DNA from: an uncultured Desulfobulbus sp.
GTDB taxonomy: Bacteria; Desulfobacterota; Desulfobulbia; Desulfobulbales; Desulfobulbaceae
Assembly (NCBI RefSeq): GCF_963664075.1
Contig: NZ_OY760916.1
Location: forward strand, 4,560,710 to 4,624,709
Direction: 5' to 3'
DNA length: 64,000 nucleotides
Position 1 is the first letter of the stretch. Every line of letters begins with the position of its first letter. Below are positions 25,986 through 34,605 of the stretch, piece after piece. A program made the position numbers and the translations under genes. Under the pieces are notes generated by a model. The model did not search any database, had not been told where the DNA came from, and saw only the letters and a list, made by a program, of their open reading frames with translations.

Positions 25986-27122
25986 ATGGGGAAATGTATT
26001 GGCGTACTCACAGCCGGCGGGGATAGTCCTGGTTTAAATGCCGCTATTCGCGCCATAGGAAAAAGTGCACAGGGTGCCTACAACATGCAGGTGCTGGGAT
26101 TTCGTGACGGCTTTCGTGGCCTGATGGAGAACCGCACAGTTCACCTGGAAGGTGAGATCCTCTCGGGCATCCTCACCCTGGGGGGGACCATTCTTGGCAC
26201 CAGCCGGGACAAACCGCATAAAATGCCAGTTGGATCGCGGGTGCAGGACATGACCGAGGTGATGATCGACAACTATCATCGCCATAATCTGGAGGCCATT
26301 ATCTGTATCGGCGGTGGCGGTACCCAGAAAAATGCCTATCGGCTGGCCAAAGCAGGGGTGAACGTGATTACCCTGCCCAAAACCATTGATAACGATGTGG
26401 CGGTAACCGATGTCACCTTTGGCTTTGACACCGCGCTTTCCATCGCCACCGATGCAATAGATCGGTTGCACTCCACCGCCCACAGTCATCACCGCATCAT
26501 CGTGGTGGAGATCATGGGGCACAATACCGGTTGGCTGGGGCTGGGGGCAGGGTTGGCCAGCGGGGCTGATGTCATTCTGATTCCGGAAATTCCCTATGAG
26601 GTGGATCAGGTGGCTGAAGCTATCCGCCGACGACGGCATCGCGGCAAGAATTTCAGCATTGTTGCTGTATCTGAGGGTGCGCTCTCAAAAAAGGATACCA
26701 AGCAGTTGGCGGAACTCAAGGCCAAGAAGCTAGCCGCCAAGGATGAGAAAAAAGTGAAAAAGGTCGCTGAAGAGCTGGCCGCTTTTCGCTCAAAGCAGGT
26801 AGGAGGGACTCTGCGGCTCTCGGCAGAGCTGGAAGCCCTGACCGGGCTGGAGAGTCGGGTGACTATCCTGGGGCACCTCCAGCGCGGGGGTACTCCCACC
26901 GCTGCTGATCGTATTTTGGCTACCCGGCTGGGAACTGCCTGTGTGAACGCTGTTGCTGAGCAGCAGTTTGGAAAAATGGTCGCGGTGCGGGGGGAGTCGA
27001 CCGAACTCGTGGATCTTGCAGAGGTGGTTGGCCAGAAAAAGCTGGTACCGCTGGATCACCCCTGGATTCAGTCGGCCATTGCCACCGGGGCCTGTCTAGG
27101 CAACGAGAAGCTGGTGGGCTGA
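25986..27122 (+). CDS. pfkA: 6-phosphofructokinase (group with PKTIDND motif)
   Basis: 378 residues, start ATG after ACGGAGGGATC. The family motifs are clear: [17 protein letters not shown] at the N-terminus, the catalytic [20 protein letters not shown], and [14 protein letters not shown]. Phosphorylates fructose 6-phosphate in glycolysis. At the phosphoryl-donor site the usual GGDGS (ATP enzymes) or GGDDT (pyrophosphate enzymes) reads GGGGT, so the usual aspartate is a glycine. With K in PKTIDND, this places it among the non-E. coli-like enzymes whose donor (ATP or pyrophosphate) cannot be settled by eye. Another family A repeat and a terminator follow. Confidence 0.9.
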   Translation: MGKCIGVLTAGGDSPGLNAAIRAIGKSAQGAYNMQVLGFRDGFRGLMENRTVHLEGEILSGILTLGGTILGTSRDKPHKMPVGSRVQDMTEVMIDNYHRHNLEAIICIGGGGTQKNAYRLAKAGVNVITLPKTIDNDVAVTDVTFGFDTALSIATDAIDRLHSTAHSHHRIIVVEIMGHNTGWLGLGAGLASGADVILIPEIPYEVDQVAEAIRRRRHRGKNFSIVAVSEGALSKKDTKQLAELKAKKLAAKDEKKVKKVAEELAAFRSKQVGGTLRLSAELEALTGLESRVTILGHLQRGGTPTAADRILATRLGTACVNAVAEQQFGKMVAVRGESTELVDLAEVVGQKKLVPLDHPWIQSAIATGACLGNEKLVG

Positions 27123-27192
27123 TACCTGATCCGTGACGGCGGCTGTGCTCTGAACGACGCATCTTTATGATGAATGTTCACGGATCCAGGTA
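27123..27192. repeat. REP-like palindrome family A, copy 3
   Basis: TACCTGATCCGTGAC (27123-27137) pairs with GTTCACGGATCCAGGTA (27176-27192). The inner part TGAACGACGCATCTTTATGA matches the inner part of the copy at 11599. It begins right after the pfk stop codon. Confidence 0.68.
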
Positions 27193-27201
27193 TTGTACAG
27201 C

Positions 27202-27240
27202 AAAAAAGGGGCACAGTATTAGATGCTGTTCCCCTTTTTT
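27202..27240 (+). terminator. Intrinsic terminator after pfkA
   Basis: AAAAAAGGGGCACAG pairs with CTGTTCCCCTTTTTT (one mismatch) around TATTAGATG, ending in a run of T. Suits termination of the plus-strand pfk transcript; the flanking A run also allows termination of phoU transcripts from the other side. Confidence 0.8.
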
Positions 27241-27241
27241 T

Positions 27242-27426
27242 ATGATTACCGCTGAAGCTCAGTTAATCGTCAAGCGTGTCAAATAATTAATTTGAAGCAC
27301 TTTTTATGTTGGGGTTCCTTCGTCACCACCAACCTACCATAGTCCCAGGGGGGAAGGTAGGTTGGTGGTGAGGTACGAACCCCAACAGCTCTAAACGTAG
27401 CGTAGCTGAGCATTGGTGGTAATCAT
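27242..27426. repeat. MITE-like element, copy 2 (GATTACC terminal repeats)
   Basis: Ends ATGATTACCGCTGAAGCTCA (from 27242) and GCTGAGCATTGGTGGTAATC...AT (to 27426) are imperfect reverse complements and match the ends of 5134-5301. The core differs: a long hairpin pairs TTGGGGTTC and ACCACCAACCTACC (about 27311-27341) with GGTAGGTTGGTGGT and GAACCCCAA (about 27355-27386). It ends 8 bases from the phoU stop. Confidence 0.68.
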
Positions 27427-27434
27427 TTTTTGCG

Positions 27435-28109
27435 TTAATGGGGGTCGGAGCTGGAGCGGACGATCTCCCCTTCGACCAGGTAAATAACCTCTTCGGCGAT
27501 GTTTTTGGCCCGGTCCCCGACCCGTTCCAGGTGGCGGGCGATGAGATAGAGGTTCATCAGGGAGGGGGCAGCTTCGCCGCTGGTGCCGATTTCATCCACC
27601 ACGAGTTTATAGGCTCGGTTTCGCTCCAGATCGACCTCTTCATCCATAAGAAAAATCTTGCGTGCCATGGCGGCATCTTCAGTGACCAGGGCATCCAGGG
27701 CGGCTTTGACCATCTCCAGCGCCTTTGCGGCCATGGGCCGGTAATCAAAAGTAACAGCGCCTGATTCCGGCATTTTCTTGTTGATGGTCAGCACGCGTTT
27801 GGCAATGTTGACGGCAATGTCGGCGATGCGTTCCAGCTCATTATTAATTTTAATGACTGAGACAATCAAGCGCAGGTCACGGGCCACTGGCTGGTGCAGA
27901 GCGAGGATTTTCAAACACTCTTCCTCGACCTGGATTTCCATATCGTCTATTTCCCAGTCCGCGGTCATCAGCGCCTGGGCCTCATTGCTGTCTGCGGTCT
28001 CAAGAATGGTACTGGCGCGCCGTAACCTGTCTTCAGTCAAGGTACCCAGCTCAAGGATCATTTTTTTTAACTGATCGATTTCCCGGTGGAAATACATATG
28101 TCTACTCAC
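27435..28109 (-). CDS. phoU: Phosphate signalling protein PhoU
   Basis: 224 residues. The GTG at 28109 is chosen because AAGGAG lies 5 bases before it; an ATG four codons in is the alternative. Two PhoU helical-bundle repeats (about 10-100 and 115-210) show the family metal-binding motif forms, ExxxD near IDDMEIQVEE and EVDLERNRAY, with ISVIKINNELERIADIAVNI and IARHLERVGDRAKNIAEEV. It links the Pst transporter state to PhoR and represses the Pho response in phosphate excess. Here it is separated from pst by pfk and divergent from phoB. Confidence 0.95.
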   Translation of the reverse strand: MSRHMYFHREIDQLKKMILELGTLTEDRLRRASTILETADSNEAQALMTADWEIDDMEIQVEEECLKILALHQPVARDLRLIVSVIKINNELERIADIAVNIAKRVLTINKKMPESGAVTFDYRPMAAKALEMVKAALDALVTEDAAMARKIFLMDEEVDLERNRAYKLVVDEIGTSGEAAPSLMNLYLIARHLERVGDRAKNIAEEVIYLVEGEIVRSSSDPH

Positions 28110-28199
28110 GGTGTCTCCTTCGCCTTAGGCTCTTGTGAACGTGAAACAAAAAATCAGGATACTCTATACTTGAGGACCATTTTCTCTGGGTTAAAAACC

Positions 28200-28221
28200 A
28201 GTTAGGATCATGTTAGCGTTT
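28200..28221. promoter_or_regulatory. Putative Pho box between phoU and phoB
   Basis: AGTTAGGATCA TGTTAGCGTTT is two 7-base repeats with an 11-base period. GTTAGG(T/A)TCATGTTAG is shared with the site upstream of pstC. It lies about 90 bases from both the phoU start and the phoB start, so it could serve either or both. Confidence 0.6.
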
Positions 28222-28298
28222 TTCTTTTTTCTTGCAAGCAAGCCGGGGCTGCATAACAGTAGCATGCAAATTATTTATGATGCCAAGAGGAGTTCAAT

Positions 28299-28994
28299 GT
28301 GAAAAAACCAAGCATTCTGGTTGTCGAAGATGACACCGACATCCAACAGCTTGTCAGCTATAACCTGATTAAGGCAGGCTTCAATGTTACCTGTGCAGAT
28401 ACCGGCGAGGAGGCCTTGCAGAAGTTGGGTCGGGAAACCTTTGATGCCATGGTCCTGGATCTCATGCTCCCCGGAAAGGACGGTCATGAGGTCTGCGGTG
28501 TAGTCCGCTCCCAGGAAGACATCAAAGGGTTGCCCATTGTCATGCTGACAGCCAAGAGTGAAGAGGATGATATCGTCAGCGGGCTTGAATGCGGAGCCGA
28601 TGATTATGTGACCAAACCTTTCAGCCCCCGAGTGCTGATCGCCCGACTTGAGGCTGCCATGCGCCGTAAGCCCGAGTCTGCTGAGTCGAACGACGAAGAA
28701 ATCGGTTTTATCAGTCGCCACGGCATGGAGATTCATTCCGGACGACATGAGGTGCGGGTCAACGGCGAGGAGGTACACCTGACCGCCTCGGAATTCACTA
28801 TCCTGGAGTTGATGGCGGCTCGTCCGGGCTGGGTCTTCTCCCGTCAGCAAATCATTGATCAGGTGCGCGGATACGACTACAGCATTACTCCCCGCGCCGT
28901 GGATGTGCAGATCTTTGGTTTGCGTAAAAAACTGGGTTCTGCCGGTGCCTGTATTGAGACCGTCCGCGGTATAGGATATCGAATTCGGGAATAA
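28299..28994 (+). CDS. phoB: Phosphate regulon response regulator PhoB
   Basis: 231 residues. Receiver with D11/D12, phosphoacceptor D54 (MVLDLMLPGK) and K in VTKPFSPRVL. Winged-helix domain (about 135-228) with VNGEEVHLTASEFTILELM and the recognition region ITPRAVDVQIFGLRKKLG. It binds Pho boxes when phosphorylated by PhoR. The kinase gene follows after 74 bases and phoU is divergent, which supports the assignment over other OmpR-family members. Confidence 0.93.
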   Translation: MKKPSILVVEDDTDIQQLVSYNLIKAGFNVTCADTGEEALQKLGRETFDAMVLDLMLPGKDGHEVCGVVRSQEDIKGLPIVMLTAKSEEDDIVSGLECGADDYVTKPFSPRVLIARLEAAMRRKPESAESNDEEIGFISRHGMEIHSGRHEVRVNGEEVHLTASEFTILELMAARPGWVFSRQQIIDQVRGYDYSITPRAVDVQIFGLRKKLGSAGACIETVRGIGYRIRE

Positions 28995-29068
28995 GTTAGA
29001 AGGGCTGTGCTACTCGTTGTCTCCTTTCCGCTTTACTTCGTGCAAAATCGAAAACATAGAGAGAACCC

Positions 29069-30901
29069 ATGCGAAACGTCCGCCTTTTTTGGCAAATATT
29101 TCCCGCTACTGTTGCTATCACCGTACTCAGTATGGTGATTACCGGTTGGCTGGCCATTACCTCCGGTAATAGTTTTTTTTATGATCACCTCAAAGAAGAC
29201 ATGTTGGAGCGCTCTCTTCTGATTCAATCCACCATCAGTCAAATGAGCCAGAGGGAGCCCGAAATCTTTCAGGATTTTGTCCGCCAGAATGGCCGACGCT
29301 CCGGAACCCGGATCACGGTCATTAATAGCGATGGTGTTGTTGTGGCGGATTCCAATGAAGACTCTCAGGTCATGGACAATCACGGCAAGCGGCCAGAGGT
29401 TTTGGTTGCTCTGTCTGGTGAACCTGGCTTTTCCATTCGTTTCAGCCATACCTTGGGGGAGACTATGCTCTATGGTGCTATACCCATAGCTCTGGGAGCA
29501 GACCAGCATAAAGGTATTCTCCGCATGGCAAAAGCCGTGACGCCGATTGAAAAGGCGACCAGTGCCTATGTGCAAAGAATGATAGGCATTGCCGTAAGTG
29601 TTGTGATTTTGGCGGTTATTCTGTCCCTCTATGCGGCCAAGCGGATCAGCCGTCCCCTGGAGCAAATGAAACACGGGGCCGAGCAGCTGACCAAGGGGCG
29701 TATAGATCAACTGGTCAAGATCGACAGTGAGCATATGTCGCTGGAGATGGCAGGGCTTGCCAACTCGATTAATCAAATGGCCGATCAAATCAACCGGCGC
29801 GTGCGGGTGATCATCCAGCAGCGTAATGAGCTGGAGGCGGTGTTCTCCAGCATGGCGGATGCGGTGGTGGCCATTGATGCCGAGAAAAAGATCATTCGCA
29901 TGAACCAGGCCGCAGCCAACCTGTTTACCCTGCCTTCTGAGGTGGTCAAAGGCAAGGCTGTCCAGGGGGTTATCCGTAACCCCTACATTCTCGAGATGAT
30001 CGAATTCACCCTCAACCATAACAGCCAGCAGGAGCAGAAGGTAACCCTCTTTAACGGGGCTGAACCGGTGTTGCTGGAGATTCATGCTGTCCCGCTGCGC
30101 GACGAAACCGACAAGAGCATGGGCGCGCTCTTGGTAATGAATGATTTGACCAAGCTCAACCGGTTGGAGAATATTCGTCAGGATTTTGTGGCCAATGTCA
30201 GCCATGAGCTGAAAACACCGATCACAGCCATTAAAGGCTATGTGGAGACGCTTTTGGATGGGGCGATGGATGATGAAGACAACGCCCGCCGTTTTCTCAA
30301 TATTGTGGTGCGTCAGGCCAACCGTCTGGATGCCATTGTCGATGATCTCTTGATCCTCTCGCGTATCGAAGACCGTGAAGGTAAGGAGGATATTGAGCTC
30401 CAGGTTGCCGAGGTCGGCCCGCTGTTGGAAAGTGTACTCCAGACCTGCGCGGTGGGAGCCGATGACAAGGATATTGTCGTTGAGGTGGAATGTGATGATG
30501 AGCTCTACGCCCCCATGAATCAACCGCTTTTAGAACAGGCCTTGATTAACCTGCTGGGTAATGCGATTGCCTACAGCCCCCACGGGACGCGTATTACTCT
30601 GAGTTGTCAGGGAAGCCGAACGGTGGAGGGCGTGCAATTGGTCCACTTCAGTGTGACCGATAACGGACCAGGAATCGCCAAGGAGCATCTGCCACGCCTT
30701 TTTGAGCGGTTTTATCGGTGTGACAAGGCCCGTTCACGTGATATGGGCGGTACCGGTCTGGGGTTGGCCATTGTCAAACATATTGCCCATGCCCATCAGG
30801 GAACTATCGAGGTTGAGAGTATCCCGGGCAAGGGATCGACATTTACCATTACGTTGCCAGGCGTTGCCTCTCCTGAGGCTGCGGAGCCGGAGGAGGGCTG
30901 A
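29069..30901 (+). CDS. phoR: Phosphate regulon sensor kinase PhoR (periplasmic-domain type)
   Basis: 610 residues. A membrane segment at about 8-30 and another at about 170-192 flank a periplasmic domain (about 31-168) that E. coli PhoR lacks. HAMP follows (about 193-245), then PAS (about 250-355), HisKA with phosphoacceptor His in NVSHELKTPITAIKGY, and HATPase with NLLGNAIAYS, DNGPGI and GGTGLGLAI. This long form is common outside Enterobacteria. It presumably takes the phosphate-status signal from PstSCAB-PhoU and phosphorylates PhoB. Confidence 0.92.
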   Translation: MRNVRLFWQIFPATVAITVLSMVITGWLAITSGNSFFYDHLKEDMLERSLLIQSTISQMSQREPEIFQDFVRQNGRRSGTRITVINSDGVVVADSNEDSQVMDNHGKRPEVLVALSGEPGFSIRFSHTLGETMLYGAIPIALGADQHKGILRMAKAVTPIEKATSAYVQRMIGIAVSVVILAVILSLYAAKRISRPLEQMKHGAEQLTKGRIDQLVKIDSEHMSLEMAGLANSINQMADQINRRVRVIIQQRNELEAVFSSMADAVVAIDAEKKIIRMNQAAANLFTLPSEVVKGKAVQGVIRNPYILEMIEFTLNHNSQQEQKVTLFNGAEPVLLEIHAVPLRDETDKSMGALLVMNDLTKLNRLENIRQDFVANVSHELKTPITAIKGYVETLLDGAMDDEDNARRFLNIVVRQANRLDAIVDDLLILSRIEDREGKEDIELQVAEVGPLLESVLQTCAVGADDKDIVVEVECDDELYAPMNQPLLEQALINLLGNAIAYSPHGTRITLSCQGSRTVEGVQLVHFSVTDNGPGIAKEHLPRLFERFYRCDKARSRDMGGTGLGLAIVKHIAHAHQGTIEVESIPGKGSTFTITLPGVASPEAAEPEEG

Positions 30902-30962
30902 TCTCTCATAGAGAAAAGTTTTTTCCCCAGAGCAACACATATTTAGCCTGCGAGAAAGACTG

Positions 30963-33401
30963 TTACCCTCGCAGCGCTTCTGCCACCACCCTGGCCATTG
31001 CGGCCAGGGTGAAGGGCTTTTTCAAGTAGCCCTGTATACCGAGCCTCATTGCCTCCCGCACCCGTTCGGTCTGTGCAAATCCACTGACCACAATGGCCCG
31101 TTGCTCAGGCTTTTGCATAAGAATCCTTTGATAGGTATCAAGTCCGTCGATTCCCGGACGCATGATCATATCCAGAAGGACCAGGTCAACATTTTCGTTG
31201 TGCAACAGCTCTATGGCTTCTTCGCCACTGGTTGCCGTTATCACTGTGTAACCTAAATTTTCTAGCATGCTGCTGGCCAGAATCCGCTGCTCTTCAAAAT
31301 CGTCTACGACCAGTAAACGTTCTCCCTGACCACGATAGGCCTCCAAGTCTTCTTTGATGGCCCCCTGTTCCTCTTCCCGTGTTGCTGGAAAGTAGAGACA
31401 AAACTCGGTCCCCTGATTTTCTTCAGAGCTGAGGGTGATATAGCCTAGGTGATCTTCCACCGTCCCCCAGACCACCGTCATGCCAAGTCCGGTGCCGGAT
31501 TGGCCAATATTTTTTTTGGAAAAAAAGGGCTCAAAGATCCGGTCTTGATCTTCCGGCGCAATACCACTTCCCTGGTCACGCACGGTGATGCGCACATAAT
31601 CGCCTTCGATAACCTGGTCGTACCCTGTGGGAGGGGTATCCAGGTAACAGTTTGAGGTGGTGATGGTGATGAGGCCGCCATTAGGCTGAGCCTCGGCCGC
31701 GTTGGCGATCAGATTCATCACTGTTTTTTGCAGGTGAACACGTGAGCCTTTGATCCGTAAAAGATCCGGATCCAGTTCTGTTTGTATGGCTTGGTTTGGA
31801 TTTTTTTCTTGAATGCGTGCCCATTCCGGTGCTGCAAGAAAGGAGCGAATGAGACGATTCAGATCAAGAACGACCGGTTGGAGAATGCCCCGTCTGGCCA
31901 GGGTGAGTAGATCCTGGACAATCTCGCTCGCCTTGATCCCAGAGTCACGAATTGCCTCGATCGCTCTTCGGTTGGGATGATCCTGGGCCATGGAGGCTAG
32001 AAGCATGTCAGGATAGCCCACAACTGCAGAGAGGACGTTATTGAGATCATGGGCCACACCACCTGCCAGGACTCCCAGGGCCTCCATTTTGCGGCTGCGC
32101 ACCAGTTGTTCCTGGAGCTCGCTTACCGCGGCTTCTGCCTTTTGCCGCTGGGTAACCATGCAGTTGGCGACCTGTGCGAGTTTTTTAAATTCGCTGAAAT
32201 GAACCTTGGTTGCATCAATGGGGGCGTTCCCTGTGGCAGCTTGCTCAAAAAAGAGGGCAAATTTGTCCAGGTTAGTCCCTATACGGCTTACAATCATGCG
32301 GGATATGATCAAAAGTGCACAGAAAAGCATCACCAGCAGCCCCGATATTACCAAAAGATGTTGCCTGATCTTTTGGTTCAAAGCAGCCCGTTTTTCGGCC
32401 TGCAGGCTGTCGAGTTTATCCAAGTAAACTCCGGAGCCGACTATCCATTGCCAGGAGTCAACGGAGCGGGCATAGGCCATTTTTTGGGCCGATTTGCCGG
32501 TGGAGGGCCGGATGGTTCCCTGATAATTGAGATAGGTGGATCCATTTTTTCGACACTGTTCAATTAACTGCTGCAGTACCGCAATTCCGTTTGCATCACG
32601 AAATGACCATTGGTTCACCCCTATGTTTTCCTCTTTATAATGGGCCAGCGTGTTCCCCTGATAGTCGTAGACAAAGATATACCCATCCTGTCCGTAACGG
32701 ATGGTATTAATCCAGGCAAGGGTCTGTTTTTGAATTTCCTCTTCTATATCTTCGATGTATTCACCGGTCCCTATCCACCAGTTGAAGGGCGCAAAGTGGC
32801 GACTATAGCCTATCTTCTCAGACATGCGTTTGGTTTCACCGGGCTTGTACCAGTGCCAGCGCAGATAGCCTGCACCGTGGTTGACGATGATATCGTGCAT
32901 GCGGCGGATGGTATAGAGCCCTTTACTGTCTTTGAGATCCCAGAGATTGCTTCCTTCTAGCTGGGGGGAAAAGGGGAGTAGAACATTGGTCCCTCCCAGT
33001 TCATAGATGAAAAAATAGCCGCGTCCGTTGGAAAAACGAACCTTGCGCAGGGCTTCCCGGATAATCTCTTGAATCTCTGCTGCTGATTTCTGATTGTGGT
33101 AGCGCAGGTAGAGCCCCTGCGCCATGCTCCAGGCCTGATCCACCTGTTCTTTGATGTGTTCTTTAAGAGCGGTTTCAGTGGTGGAGCGTTGATAGTCGAT
33201 AAAGGCTGTGACCCGGTCGACTTCCTGCTTAATGCGCTCTTTTTGCTCGGCAAGGAAAGAGGCCCGTAGGGTTTGCGATTCGGTTTCAAATTTGGCGTGC
33301 TCCTGCTGAATCCACAGGGCGCCCACAGTACCCACGGTGAGCAGGGTTACACAGAGCAGGCTCAGCAGTAAAGTGAAACGAAGGCTGTTTTTAGAACGCA
33401 T
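30963..33401 (-). CDS. Double-Cache hybrid histidine kinase (HisKA-HATPase-REC)
   Basis: 812 residues. Membrane segments at about 10-30 and 345-370 enclose two Cache repeats (core blocks GRGYFFIYELGGTNVL and DGYIFVYDYQGNTLAH, each followed by a W-rich strand such as NWWIGTGEYI and WQWIVGSGVYL). These bind small organic ligands in related proteins. A linker leads to HisKA with phosphoacceptor His in GGVAHDLNNVLSAVVGY, the HATPase domain (SGTGLGMTVVWG) and a C-terminal receiver with phosphoacceptor Asp in LVLLDMIMRPGIDG. No response regulator gene is adjacent. It has its own promoter region before the cobalamin terminator. Confidence 0.92.
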   Translation of the reverse strand: MRSKNSLRFTLLLSLLCVTLLTVGTVGALWIQQEHAKFETESQTLRASFLAEQKERIKQEVDRVTAFIDYQRSTTETALKEHIKEQVDQAWSMAQGLYLRYHNQKSAAEIQEIIREALRKVRFSNGRGYFFIYELGGTNVLLPFSPQLEGSNLWDLKDSKGLYTIRRMHDIIVNHGAGYLRWHWYKPGETKRMSEKIGYSRHFAPFNWWIGTGEYIEDIEEEIQKQTLAWINTIRYGQDGYIFVYDYQGNTLAHYKEENIGVNQWSFRDANGIAVLQQLIEQCRKNGSTYLNYQGTIRPSTGKSAQKMAYARSVDSWQWIVGSGVYLDKLDSLQAEKRAALNQKIRQHLLVISGLLVMLFCALLIISRMIVSRIGTNLDKFALFFEQAATGNAPIDATKVHFSEFKKLAQVANCMVTQRQKAEAAVSELQEQLVRSRKMEALGVLAGGVAHDLNNVLSAVVGYPDMLLASMAQDHPNRRAIEAIRDSGIKASEIVQDLLTLARRGILQPVVLDLNRLIRSFLAAPEWARIQEKNPNQAIQTELDPDLLRIKGSRVHLQKTVMNLIANAAEAQPNGGLITITTSNCYLDTPPTGYDQVIEGDYVRITVRDQGSGIAPEDQDRIFEPFFSKKNIGQSGTGLGMTVVWGTVEDHLGYITLSSEENQGTEFCLYFPATREEEQGAIKEDLEAYRGQGERLLVVDDFEEQRILASSMLENLGYTVITATSGEEAIELLHNENVDLVLLDMIMRPGIDGLDTYQRILMQKPEQRAIVVSGFAQTERVREAMRLGIQGYLKKPFTLAAMARVVAEALRG

Positions 33402-33557
33402 GCAATCCCAAAATAAAGGTGGAGGGAAAAATGCTTAACAGTTGCGGGGGTGGTGCAATACTAATAAATCAAGGAAAGCCCTTGCAACTATTAGAGGGGA
33501 TGCAGGGGGGAGCGTCAAATTATTTTTGGGTTCTTTTTGAGGGAGGGAGAATGAAAA

Positions 33558-33599
33558 AAACGCCTGCAAACAATTTGAAACGGTTGTTTGCAGGCGTTT
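33558..33599 (-). terminator. Intrinsic terminator of the cobalamin operon
   Basis: A perfect 16-bp inverted repeat, AAACGCCTGCAAACAA (33558-33573) and its complement (33584-33599), with a 10-base loop. On the minus strand it ends in a T run (complement of 33554-33560). It lies 40 bases beyond the cbiB stop. Confidence 0.88.
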
Positions 33600-33639
33600 G
33601 CGAGGAATGCCTTGGGAGTGACTGAGCCCGGATTTCGAC

Positions 33640-34602
33640 TCAGATTAGGGCAAGACGAAGTCCGGCAGCAAGCAATGTACAGAAAACTGCAGTGAAGTAC
33701 ATCAATCGATAGGCACGAGGAATATGGATCAAGGTGATATGGTTGAGCCCTTTGCCTATGTAGGGTTTTTCTACCAGCTGACCATGGTAAATGTTGGGGC
33801 CACCCATTTCAACGCTCAGAGCGCCTGCAAAGGCGGCCTCCGGGTAGCCTGCGTTGGGACTGGCGTGATTCTTTCCTTCCTTCCAGGCGGTGCGCAGGGC
33901 GGCACGCATGGAGCCTCGAGGGACAAAACGGCTTAACAGGGCGATGCAAAGGACGGAAATGCGAGCCGGAATGAAGTTGGCGACATCGTCGATCCGAGCG
34001 GCAATGCGACCGAAGTGCAGATAGCGCTCGTTTTTATAGCCCACCATCGAGTCGAGGGTATTGACCATCTTATAAGCAAGGGCCAACGGGGCGCCTCCCA
34101 AGGCGGCAAAAAAGAGCGGTGAGATAACCCCGTCCACCGAATTTTCAGCGACGGTTTCCACCGTGGCCCGGGCGATATCGTCGGCCTGGTACTTGCTGAC
34201 ATCACGGCCCACTATCATGGCCACCTGGGAGCGGGCGGTATCAACCTCGCCGTCCAGCAGGGACTCGTGAATTTCCATGGCGGCCTGGGTGAGAGAGCGG
34301 GCGGAGAGACAGTAAAAAAGGAGGATGGTCTCCACCAGAAAGCCCACCAGCGTGTTGAGTTTCCAGGCAAGGGTGACCACTGCAAAACTGATACCCCAGC
34401 AACCAAGAATAAGGGTGGCGGCAAAGAAGCCTCCAGCGAGCTTTTCGTTTGCAAACCAGCGCCTGAACAGAGGCTCGGTCAGTTCTATAGCCTTGCCCAT
34501 CCAGCGGATCGGGTGGGGCAGCCAGCGGGGATCGCCGAGCAGGGTGTCCAGGATAAAGGCGGCGGGCAGAGCCAGCCAGGGCAGCAAGTGGGAAAACTCC
34601 AT
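33640..34602 (-). CDS. cbiB: Adenosylcobinamide-phosphate synthase CbiB
   Basis: 320 residues from the ATG at 34602 (AAGGAGG upstream; a TTG one codon earlier is less likely). An integral membrane enzyme with segments at about 8-25, 52-75, 80-98, 150-170, 205-225 and 300-318. Family motifs include DTLLGDPRWLPHPIRWMG, SRSLTQAAMEI-like SARSLTQAA, VETVAENSVDGVISPLFFA and NAGYPEAAFAGAL. It joins the aminopropanol phosphate arm to adenosylcobyric acid in late cobalamin synthesis. It follows cobD directly in a cobQ-cobD-cbiB operon. Confidence 0.95.
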   Translation of the reverse strand: MEFSHLLPWLALPAAFILDTLLGDPRWLPHPIRWMGKAIELTEPLFRRWFANEKLAGGFFAATLILGCWGISFAVVTLAWKLNTLVGFLVETILLFYCLSARSLTQAAMEIHESLLDGEVDTARSQVAMIVGRDVSKYQADDIARATVETVAENSVDGVISPLFFAALGGAPLALAYKMVNTLDSMVGYKNERYLHFGRIAARIDDVANFIPARISVLCIALLSRFVPRGSMRAALRTAWKEGKNHASPNAGYPEAAFAGALSVEMGGPNIYHGQLVEKPYIGKGLNHITLIHIPRAYRLMYFTAVFCTLLAAGLRLALI

Positions 34603-34605
34603 CAA

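Noticed and set aside
29033..30523. A 496-codon open frame on the minus strand opposite phoR
   Set aside because: It mirrors the phoR reading frame throughout; the phoR protein has all kinase motifs, and the mirror product is His/Gln-rich with no family signal.
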